This document shows positions 1 through 6,559 of a stretch of DNA of 17,328 bases, piece by piece (position 1 is the stretch's first letter; every line of letters starts with the position of its first letter). The DNA is from JBDTOX01 sp039933015. GTDB taxonomy: Bacteria > Pseudomonadota > Gammaproteobacteria > Burkholderiales > Methylophilaceae. The translations under genes and the position numbers were made by a program. A model generated the notes under the pieces. The model saw only the letters and a list, made by a program, of their open reading frames with translations, ran no database searches and was not told the origin of the DNA. Location of the stretch: NCBI GenBank assembly GCA_039933015.1, contig JBDTOX010000016.1, positions 1 to 17,328 of the forward strand. The letters run 5' to 3'.

Positions 1-6
1 GCGGGT

Positions 7-594
7 ATGCGTAATCTTTATCGGGTGATCACGGCGGTTGTTTTAACAAGTTGTTTGATAGCGTGCAGCCCGGCCAAGCAGCCCATGGAATTATTTGGTA
101 CTGATATTACAGGCGCCGATTTTGCCAATACTTTGAATTTGACCGATCATACTGGCAAGCAGCGCCATTTGACGGATTTCAAAGGTAAGGTGGTGGCGCT
201 GTTTTTTGGCTATACGCACTGCCCTGACGTTTGTCCCACTACCATGGCCGATCTGGCAAGCGCTATGAAGCTGCTCGGCAAGCGTAGCGATGAGGTGCAG
301 GTGTTGTTTGTGACACTGGATCCGGAGCGGGATACACAACAAGTGCTGGCGCGATTCGTCCCATCCTTTAATCCTGGCTTCCTGGGTTTGTATGGCACAT
401 CAGAACAGACAGCCGAGACGGCCAAAAACTTCAAGATTTTTTATGCAAAACAGGTGGAAGCTGGCAAAAACGGCTACACTATAGATCATAGCGCGGGCGT
501 TTATGCTTTTGATAAAAAAGGAAAAATTCGCGTTTATCTCAAGTTCGGACAAAAGCCAGCAGAGATCGCGCATGACCTGGAACAAATTCTTTAA
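7..594 (+). CDS. SCO1/SenC family copper chaperone lipoprotein
   Basis: This is a 195-residue thioredoxin-fold SCO/SenC/PrrC protein. The family binds copper and delivers it to, or maintains the thiols of, terminal oxidase metal sites on the outer face of the inner membrane. The N-terminus has a hydrophobic stretch ending in a lipobox (L-I-A-C, Cys20), so a membrane-anchored lipoprotein is expected. The copper-binding motif C-P-D-V-C-P is at residues 72-77 (Cys72 and Cys76), and the third ligand fits His161 in the segment I-D-H-S-A. Length is normal for the family. The gene ends 85 bp before ccoN, whose cluster it probably serves by supplying copper to CuB. Only 6 bp precede the ATG in this window, so its ribosome-binding site and promoter cannot be judged. 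Confidence 0.93.
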   Translation: MRNLYRVITAVVLTSCLIACSPAKQPMELFGTDITGADFANTLNLTDHTGKQRHLTDFKGKVVALFFGYTHCPDVCPTTMADLASAMKLLGKRSDEVQVLFVTLDPERDTQQVLARFVPSFNPGFLGLYGTSEQTAETAKNFKIFYAKQVEAGKNGYTIDHSAGVYAFDKKGKIRVYLKFGQKPAEIAHDLEQIL

Positions 595-596
595 GG

Positions 597-615
597 TTTT
601 GAGGTTGTTTTGAGG
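597..615 (+). repeat. Tandem direct repeat TTTTGAGG at the ccoN promoter
   Basis: TTTTGAGG occurs at 597-604 and again at 608-615, an 11-bp period or about one helical turn. The second copy overlaps the -35 element. Tandem half-sites with this spacing are typical of dimeric response regulators of the OmpR type, so this is a candidate regulator site. No regulator is identified. Confidence 0.4.
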
Positions 616-634
616 GTGCTGTGCGGAATATAAT
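605..634 (+). promoter_or_regulatory. Sigma-70-type promoter for ccoNOQP
   Basis: A perfect -10 box TATAAT lies at 629-634. A TTGTTT -35 box at 605-610 is separated from it by 18 bp. The predicted start near 641 gives a leader of about 40 nt, with AGGAG at 667-671 eight bases before the ccoN ATG. The canonical FNR/anaerobox motif TTGAT-N4-ATCAA was looked for between sco and ccoN and not found. FNR-type control of cbb3 genes is common in other proteobacteria, so control here may use another regulator. Confidence 0.6.
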
Positions 635-679
635 CTCAGGTTTTTCCGACCATAGATTTTCGAATCAGGAGACGTAGTA

Positions 680-2119
680 ATGGCAACTGCGAGCGTCGCA
701 ACCAACGAGCAATATAACTACGATATTGTCCGTAAGTTCACCATCATGACCTTGGTCTGGGGTGCGATAGGCATGTTTGTTGGCGTATATATCGCCTCAG
801 AACTGGCTTTTCCGCTCCTCAACTTTGATAATCCATACATTACCTTTGGCCGTTTGCGCCCCGTGCATACCGGCGCAGTGATTTTTGGGTTCGGCGGTAG
901 CGCGTTGTTTGCTACTTCTTACTATGTAGTCCAGCGTACCTGTCAGGCCCGCCTGTTCGGTGACGGCCTGGCCAGCTTTACCTTCTGGGGTTGGCAGACG
1001 GTTATTGTCTGTGCCGCACTGGGCAATATGCTGGGTTACAGCCAGAGCCGTGAATATGCTGAGATGGAATGGCCGATCGACCTGCTGATGGAATTCGTCT
1101 GGGTTACCTACCTGGTTGTTTTTGTAGGCACCCTGATGAAACGCAAACAGCCGCATATCTACGTTGCCAACTGGTTCTACCTCGCTTTTATTCTCGCTAC
1201 CGCACTACTGCACACCTTTAACAACCTGGCTGTACCCATCAGCTTGTTCTCCATGAAGTCCTACAGCCTGTTCGGCGGCGCGCAGGATGCCATGACGCAG
1301 TGGTGGTACGGTCACAACGCGGTTGGCTTCTTCCTTACCGCGGCCTTCCTCGGCATGATGTACTACTTCGTGCCTAAGCAGGCGGGACGCCCTATCTATT
1401 CCTATCGGCTGTCGGTATTGCACTTCTGGGCGCTGATTTTCCTCTATATGTGGGCAGGCGCGCACCACCTGCACTGGACCGCCATCCCTGACTGGACCGG
1501 CACGCTGGCTGCAACGTTCTCCATCATGCTGCTGCTGCCATCATGGGGCGGCATGATCAACGGCATTCTGACTTTGTCCGGCGCCTGGGACAAGTTGCGT
1601 ACCGACCCTGTGATACGCTTCCTGATTGTGGCACTGTCATTCTATGGCATGTCCACATTCGAGGGCCCGATGATGTCGCTAAAAGACGTGAATGCCTTGT
1701 CGCATTACACGGACTGGACCATAGGCCACGTGCATTCTGGCGCCTTGGGCTGGGTGGCGATGATTACCTTCGGCAGTTTCTATCATATGGTGCCGCGCTT
1801 GTGGAATACGCCCATGCACAGCTCCAGGCTGATAAACGTACATTTCTGGCTAGCGACCATAGGCGTATTGCTCTATATCACCGCCATGTGGATCTCCGGC
1901 ATCATGCAAGGTTTGATGTGGCGTGCTTTTGATGATTTCGGCAATCTGCAATATTCCTTTATTGAATCTGTTGCTGCAGCACATCCGTTCTACATCATGC
2001 GTGCCGTGGGTGGCGTGTTCTTCCTGACGGGTATGGTTCTGATGTGTTACAACGTATTCAGGACAGTACGTCAGGGTACTACGGAGCTTGAAGGCGGTCT
2101 GAGCCCTGCCGTAGCATAA
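680..2119 (+). CDS. ccoN: cbb3-type cytochrome c oxidase subunit I (CcoN)
   Basis: CcoN is the catalytic subunit of the high-affinity cbb3 oxidase, which reduces O2 to water and pumps protons across the inner membrane. It is a 479-residue polytopic haem-copper oxidase. The visible metal ligands match the family: His63 (low-spin haem b), His212, His262 and His263 (CuB), His350 (haem b3) and His352 (low-spin haem b). Tyr256, six residues before the His pair, is the expected cross-linked tyrosine of C-type oxidases. The start is fixed by AGGAG at 667-671. It is the first gene of ccoNOQP, driven by the promoter just upstream. Confidence 0.98.
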   Translation: MATASVATNEQYNYDIVRKFTIMTLVWGAIGMFVGVYIASELAFPLLNFDNPYITFGRLRPVHTGAVIFGFGGSALFATSYYVVQRTCQARLFGDGLASFTFWGWQTVIVCAALGNMLGYSQSREYAEMEWPIDLLMEFVWVTYLVVFVGTLMKRKQPHIYVANWFYLAFILATALLHTFNNLAVPISLFSMKSYSLFGGAQDAMTQWWYGHNAVGFFLTAAFLGMMYYFVPKQAGRPIYSYRLSVLHFWALIFLYMWAGAHHLHWTAIPDWTGTLAATFSIMLLLPSWGGMINGILTLSGAWDKLRTDPVIRFLIVALSFYGMSTFEGPMMSLKDVNALSHYTDWTIGHVHSGALGWVAMITFGSFYHMVPRLWNTPMHSSRLINVHFWLATIGVLLYITAMWISGIMQGLMWRAFDDFGNLQYSFIESVAAAHPFYIMRAVGGVFFLTGMVLMCYNVFRTVRQGTTELEGGLSPAVA

Positions 2120-2146
2120 ATTTTTTGAATAAATGAGTTGAATTGA

Positions 2147-2158
2147 CAGGCGCGCCTG
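2147..2158. repeat. 12-bp perfect palindrome between ccoN and ccoO
   Basis: CAGGCGCGCCTG is a perfect 12-bp palindrome in the 85-bp gap between ccoN and ccoO. It could be a weak mRNA hairpin, a protein site or chance. A TTGACA hexamer overlaps it at 2143-2148, but no convincing -10 box follows at the right distance. Confidence 0.3.
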
Positions 2159-2204
2159 ATTGGATACGTTAAGGGCGTCATAAGACAGGAATTTTGGGGT
2201 AACG

Positions 2205-2939
2205 ATGAAGCACGACAAGATTGAACGGAACCTGGGGCTATTGCTGGTTTTTACCATGCTGGCGATCAGTGTCGGGGGGATAGTGGAAATAATTCCGCTG
2301 TTTTTTATTAAAGATACCGTGGAAAAGGTGGATGGCGTTCGTCCTTACTCCCCACTGGAGATACGCGGCCGGGATATCTATGTGCGTGAAGGCTGTTACC
2401 TGTGCCATTCGCAAATGATTCGTCCCTTCCGTGATGAAGCCTTGCGTTATGGCCATTATTCCCTGGCTGCCGAGTCCAAATACGACCACCCGTTCCAGTG
2501 GGGTTCAAAGCGCACAGGCCCTGATCTGGCACGCGTGGGCGGCAAATATTCAAATGATTGGCACACCCAGCATTTGACCGCGCCGCGTTCGCTGGTACCA
2601 CAGTCGGTCATGCCTAACTATCCATGGCTGGCGGCAACCGATCTTGATTACTCCGATATTGAGTTGCGCATGAAGGCCTTGCGTACGACAGGCGTGCCTT
2701 ACTCCAACAGCAAGGCTGAGTACGAGCGCAATGTGAAGGATTTTGGTGTAGACGTTGCCAAAACGCTGCATATTCCGGACGCCGAGAAAAACCTCATTTC
2801 GCAAGCGCAACTTGGTAATTACGATACCAATCCAGGCAATATAAGTGAATTGGACGCCTTGGTGGCTTATCTGCAAGTGCTGGGCACCATGGTGGATTTC
2901 AAGAAATATGATGATGATTACTTCGTCAAATTCCGTTAA
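2205..2939 (+). CDS. ccoO: cbb3-type cytochrome c oxidase subunit II (CcoO), mono-haem cytochrome c
   Basis: CcoO is the membrane-anchored mono-haem cytochrome c that passes electrons from CcoP to the haem b of CcoN. The 244-residue protein has one N-terminal transmembrane segment (about residues 10-33). The periplasmic domain follows, with the haem motif C-Y-L-C-H at residues 64-68 and then S-Q-M-I-R-P, typical of CcoO/FixO. The ATG is preceded by GGGGT at 2196-2200. The 85-bp gap after ccoN contains no convincing terminator, so the two genes are probably cotranscribed. Confidence 0.97.
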   Translation: MKHDKIERNLGLLLVFTMLAISVGGIVEIIPLFFIKDTVEKVDGVRPYSPLEIRGRDIYVREGCYLCHSQMIRPFRDEALRYGHYSLAAESKYDHPFQWGSKRTGPDLARVGGKYSNDWHTQHLTAPRSLVPQSVMPNYPWLAATDLDYSDIELRMKALRTTGVPYSNSKAEYERNVKDFGVDVAKTLHIPDAEKNLISQAQLGNYDTNPGNISELDALVAYLQVLGTMVDFKKYDDDYFVKFR

Positions 2940-2960
2940 TTCTTGAATGAGGATAACGTG

Positions 2961-3128
2961 ATGGAATGGCTACTCTGGTTCACCAAGTTTGAGAATACCA
3001 AACCTTTGTCCTTGGTTATTTTCTTTACTGTGTTTTGCGGTATTTTGATTTACTTATTTGGCAGCAAGAGGCGTGGGGAAACACTGGAAAGTTACAAGAA
3101 TATTCCACTGCAAGATGACGAGATTTAG
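2961..3128 (+). CDS. ccoQ: cbb3-type oxidase small subunit CcoQ/FixQ
   Basis: This is a small single-span membrane protein of 55 residues. In the family CcoQ stabilises the complex, especially its interaction with CcoP. The hydrophobic helix covers about residues 15-33 and is followed by a basic G-S-K-R-R stretch and an acidic C-terminus (D-D-E-I). The ATG at 2961 was chosen because TGAGGA at 2948-2953 sits seven bases upstream. A TTG at 2943 would add six polar residues and has no ribosome-binding site. Position between ccoO and ccoP supports the call. Confidence 0.9.
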   Translation: MEWLLWFTKFENTKPLSLVIFFTVFCGILIYLFGSKRRGETLESYKNIPLQDDEI

Positions 3129-3144
3129 TTAGGATAAGCAAAGC

Positions 3145-4083
3145 ATGAGTCTGGATAAAACAACAGCACCAACCACCACCGGCCACGTTTGGGATGGGGA
3201 TTTGCAGGAGCTCAATAACCCGCTTCCGAATTGGTGGATATGGGGTTTCTACGCGACATTTATTTTTACCATTATTTATTGGCTGCTCTATCCTGCCTGG
3301 CCAATCGGCGATCACTTCACTACAGGTGTGCCCGGTTTAAATAGCATTACCTATACGGCTACCACCGTAGATGGCAAGGAGATACAAAAAACCACGCATT
3401 GGAATTCGCGCTCCAAACTCATGGCGGAAATGGGCGAATTGCAAGCCGCGCAGAAGCAATGGTTCGACAAGGTAGCGGCCATGCCTTATGAGAAGGTTTC
3501 CCAGGATGCGGAACTCATGCAGTTCGTGAATTCTGCCGGAAAAACTTTGTTCTCAGACAATTGCGCCCCATGCCATCAGTCAGGCGGTCAGGGGAAAATC
3601 GGCTTTTCACCCAATCTCACCGATGACAGCTGGATGTACGGCGGCACTTACGAAAACATTCATCAAACCATAGTCGGCGGACGCCACGGTTATATGCCGC
3701 CTTTCAAGGAAGTGCTGACTGATGCGCAAGTTACCCAGCTCGCTAACTACGTGTTGAGCCTGTCTGGCGAGCCTAACGATGCTACCGCGGCCAGTGCAGG
3801 CAACGCCTTATTCCATAGCGAAACCGCTGCCTGTTTTTACTGCCATGGCGCCGATGGTAAGGGGCGTGAAGTACTGGGGTCAGCCAACTTGACCGATAAA
3901 ATCTGGTTATGGGCCAATGTTCCCGCTGCCAAGTTGCCAGAAGCCAAGCTGGAAGAAGTGAAAAAAGTGATTATCGGTGGTCTGTCCCGTGGCGTGATGC
4001 CCAATTGGGATGGGCGTCTCAAACCCGACCAGATCAAGCTGCTAACAGTGTACGTGCATGACAGCCTGGGAGGCGGTAAGTAA
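3145..4083 (+). CDS. ccoP: cbb3-type cytochrome c oxidase subunit III (CcoP), di-haem cytochrome c
   Basis: CcoP receives electrons from soluble cytochromes c and hands them to CcoO. The 312-residue protein begins with the conserved region H-V-W-D-G-D-L-Q-E-L-N-N-P-L-P (from residue 14). One transmembrane helix follows (about 31-50), then two cytochrome c domains with C-A-P-C-H (140-144) and C-F-Y-C-H (230-234). Met184 (G-Y-M-P-P-F) and Met285 (G-V-M-P-N-W) are the likely axial ligands. AGGA at 3131-3134 lies ten bases before the ATG. It is the last structural gene before a strong hairpin at 4129-4160. Confidence 0.97.
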   Translation: MSLDKTTAPTTTGHVWDGDLQELNNPLPNWWIWGFYATFIFTIIYWLLYPAWPIGDHFTTGVPGLNSITYTATTVDGKEIQKTTHWNSRSKLMAEMGELQAAQKQWFDKVAAMPYEKVSQDAELMQFVNSAGKTLFSDNCAPCHQSGGQGKIGFSPNLTDDSWMYGGTYENIHQTIVGGRHGYMPPFKEVLTDAQVTQLANYVLSLSGEPNDATAASAGNALFHSETAACFYCHGADGKGREVLGSANLTDKIWLWANVPAAKLPEAKLEEVKKVIIGGLSRGVMPNWDGRLKPDQIKLLTVYVHDSLGGGK

Positions 4084-4128
4084 TACCTGACGCAATACAT
4101 GACCAGGACAATAATTTAGTAATTGATT

Positions 4129-4160
4129 GCAAAGGCCCACGTCAGGACGTGGGCCTTTGC
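4129..4160. terminator. Strong 15-bp hairpin between ccoP and ccoG
   Basis: GCAAAGGCCCACGTC (4129-4143) is the exact reverse complement of GACGTGGGCCTTTGC (4146-4160), with only AG between them, so the end of the stem must open slightly. There is no U-tract on either side, so it is not a classical intrinsic terminator. It may mark or protect the 3' end of the ccoNOQP message, or attenuate read-through into ccoG. Confidence 0.6.
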
Positions 4161-4203
4161 AGCTTTAGCGTTGCATATAGAGATAGCGAGCTAGTAGACG
4201 AAC

Positions 4204-5634
4204 ATGGAAGCAAGCACTGCCAAGCCATCCCCGCTGCTGCATAAGCATATCCCAATCGTCACGCGGTCGGTCAAGGGCAAATTCCGTAATTTCAAAACTG
4301 CGGTAATGGTCATTGCCTATGCCGTCTACTTTTTTCTGCCCTGGTTGCCATGGGCGCGACACAGCGCTGCATCTCAGGCTGTCATGTTCGATCTCAGCAC
4401 GCGTCGTTTTTTCATTTTTGATCTGATTGTTTACCCACAGGATATTTTCTGGCTCGCCGTGCTGCTATTCATCGCGGCGGCTTTACTGTTCTTTACTACC
4501 GGACTGATTGGCCGTGCGTGGTGTGGTTATTTCTGCTTCCAGACATTATGGTCTGACCTGTTTATCCTGATTGAACGAGCCATACAGGGTGAACGGCCCG
4601 CGCGTTTGCGGCTGCAAAAGCAGTCCTGGAATGCAGAAAAGATTCTTAAGATCGGGTCATCTCATGCGCTCATGATCCTGGTCTCATTTTGGACAGCGGT
4701 TACCTTTGCCGCCTATTTCAGTTATGCACCGGATTTTGTGCGCGCTTTATTTACCGGCCACGCAGCAGATGCTGGCTACATTACGGTAATTACGCTCACC
4801 ATCTGTACTTATGTGGCAGGCGGGCTTGTGCGCGAGCACATATGTACCATGGCCTGTCCTTACGCCCGCTTTCAAGGGGTGATGTACGAGGCTGATACCT
4901 TGGCCGTCAGCTATGACGTGCGACGTGGCGAAGGCGCCGCTGGCCGTATGATTCCGATCAAAGGCCTGCGTACGCGCGAGGAGCGCCAGGAAAAAGGCCA
5001 CGGCGACTGTATAGATTGCGGATTCTGTGTGCAGGTTTGTCCGACCGGCATTGATATCCGCAATGGCCTGCAATATCAATGTATTTCCTGCGGCCTGTGC
5101 ATCGATGCCTGCAACAACATTATGGATTCCGTAGGGTTTCCGCGCGGGCTGATTCGTTATGATTCCGAGCGCAATCTGGCGAGCGCAACCCCTCATAAGC
5201 CGCGTCTGGAGTGGAAACGCCTGAAGGTGATCGGCTATGCTGTCGCCCTGGTGGTCGCCACGGGGATTTTGTTCTACAACATTGGTACGCGTTTGGACAC
5301 GGAAGCCACCGTGCAGCAGGTGCGCCAGCCGCTATTCGTCCTGTTGTCCGATGGCAGCTTCCGTAATCGCTACCAGATTCATATCGTGAATAAGAGCGAA
5401 AAGGATGAAATCTACAGCCTGAAAGTACGCGGTATCCCACAAGCTGCGCTGGATATGGGCAGTATCGCGGAAATCAAAGTACGAGCGGGCAAGGATCTGA
5501 ATATCAACGTTAAAGTAAATCTCAGCCATGAGTTGGCCGAGAAAACCAGGGAATTCAAGTTTGTGATTACTTCATCCGAAGCCAATGCCGAGCCGCTCGT
5601 GCTTGAAGCGCATTTTAACAGTCAGCGCGATTAG
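4204..5634 (+). CDS. ccoG: CcoG/RdxA/FixG: membrane polyferredoxin-type cbb3 assembly protein
   Basis: CcoG is an inner-membrane iron-sulfur protein needed for cbb3 oxidase maturation. In studied bacteria it acts as a cupric reductase supplying Cu(I) for CuB. The 476-residue protein has several transmembrane helices and Cys-rich motifs C-G-Y-F-C-F-Q (107-113) and H-I-C-T-M-A-C-P (212-219). Two 4Fe-4S motifs follow: C269, C272, C275, C279 and C293, C296, C299, C303. The C-terminus is an immunoglobulin-like FixG domain after a helix at about 341-360. No clear Shine-Dalgarno sequence precedes the ATG. The next gene starts two bases after its stop. Confidence 0.96.
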   Translation: MEASTAKPSPLLHKHIPIVTRSVKGKFRNFKTAVMVIAYAVYFFLPWLPWARHSAASQAVMFDLSTRRFFIFDLIVYPQDIFWLAVLLFIAAALLFFTTGLIGRAWCGYFCFQTLWSDLFILIERAIQGERPARLRLQKQSWNAEKILKIGSSHALMILVSFWTAVTFAAYFSYAPDFVRALFTGHAADAGYITVITLTICTYVAGGLVREHICTMACPYARFQGVMYEADTLAVSYDVRRGEGAAGRMIPIKGLRTREERQEKGHGDCIDCGFCVQVCPTGIDIRNGLQYQCISCGLCIDACNNIMDSVGFPRGLIRYDSERNLASATPHKPRLEWKRLKVIGYAVALVVATGILFYNIGTRLDTEATVQQVRQPLFVLLSDGSFRNRYQIHIVNKSEKDEIYSLKVRGIPQAALDMGSIAEIKVRAGKDLNINVKVNLSHELAEKTREFKFVITSSEANAEPLVLEAHFNSQRD

Positions 5635-5636
5635 CC

Positions 5637-6428
5637 ATGCCTACAATACCTGAATTCCCCATAACGGAAACTCTGTTCGGCGGCCTGCTGCTCGCTGCAG
5701 CGCTTTTCTTTGCAAGCCGGCGTTTGGGGCTTCCCAACTTCTGGGCGGGCATACTCAGTGGCGCACTGCCATTCCTGGCCTATCTGGCTTATAGCACCCA
5801 GCATGCGGTGGGCGGTGATGTGCTGGCTATTCATTTTGCGGTTTACCTGGCTAATGCAGGCTTGCTGATGGTATTCGGCGGCATGCAGACTAAGAAGGAA
5901 AAAATGCACTGGGCGCCGCGCCTTATCATCGCCTTCTTTGTTGGCCTGGTTGTGCTGAATGGCGTGCTACTTTCGATTTCCATTCGCGGCTTGCCAGATT
6001 ATGTGTCTGGCATATTCCTGCCTAACGCCAATCATCAGAAAATACATACCGCCTTTCCCGGGCTTGTTCCGCATGACCTTAACAAGCTTTACGAGCCGCA
6101 TCTGCACCAAGTAGAGCAGCAGCGCAACCTCGGCTGGCAGGTACGTCTGGATGGCCTCAAGGATATCCGCAGCCAAACAGCGGCTACCATTACCATTACT
6201 GTGCTGAATAAGCTGAATCAGCCGCTCGAAGCCGCGCAAGTTACCTTAGGCTTATGGCGCATGGCCAACAGTCACGATGACCATAAACTCAGCTTGAAAG
6301 AAGTGAGTGCTGGCGTTTACCAAACCCAAGTCACACTGCCGGACGAGGGACGCTGGATTGCTGAGCTCCGGATTGAACGTGGTGCGGACCACTATCTCAA
6401 TCAGCAGCCGCTGTACATAGACCAATAG
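5637..6428 (+). CDS. ccoH: FixH/CcoH-like cbb3 assembly protein with an enlarged four-helix N-terminus
   Basis: FixH/CcoH proteins take part in cbb3 oxidase assembly, associating with early complexes and the copper pump CcoI. The periplasmic C-terminal part (about 120-263) has the family layout: a polar helix, the L-G-W-Q-V-R-L segment (165-171), then a beta-rich domain. The usual protein is about 150-170 residues with one helix. This one is 263 residues with four predicted membrane segments (about 11-28, 35-53, 61-81, 95-116). The ATG lies two bases after the ccoG stop with no clear Shine-Dalgarno sequence, so translation is probably coupled. Assignment rests on position plus weak domain resemblance. 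The extra helices are unexplained. Confidence 0.78.
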   Translation: MPTIPEFPITETLFGGLLLAAALFFASRRLGLPNFWAGILSGALPFLAYLAYSTQHAVGGDVLAIHFAVYLANAGLLMVFGGMQTKKEKMHWAPRLIIAFFVGLVVLNGVLLSISIRGLPDYVSGIFLPNANHQKIHTAFPGLVPHDLNKLYEPHLHQVEQQRNLGWQVRLDGLKDIRSQTAATITITVLNKLNQPLEAAQVTLGLWRMANSHDDHKLSLKEVSAGVYQTQVTLPDEGRWIAELRIERGADHYLNQQPLYIDQ

Positions 6429-6559
6429 TTCCTACTTTATTTCATCAGTGATACGTTGTTGGCTGGCTATATTGTGTCTGAATTTTTGCACATTCCTTGC
6501 CGTGTGCGCGTTGCTGCCTAGTCTCACTTTTCAAATGAAATGGGAATCATAAGTTAAGC

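Noticed and set aside
2143..2171. Promoter in the ccoN-ccoO gap from the TTGACA at 2143-2148
   Set aside because: The best -10 candidate (TACGTT, 16 bp downstream) matches only three positions, and the genes are expected to be cotranscribed.
6429..6559. Promoter between ccoH and ccoI (TATATT at 6468-6473)
   Set aside because: There is no acceptable -35 at 16-18 bp and no TG extension. ccoI may be read from the upstream transcript.
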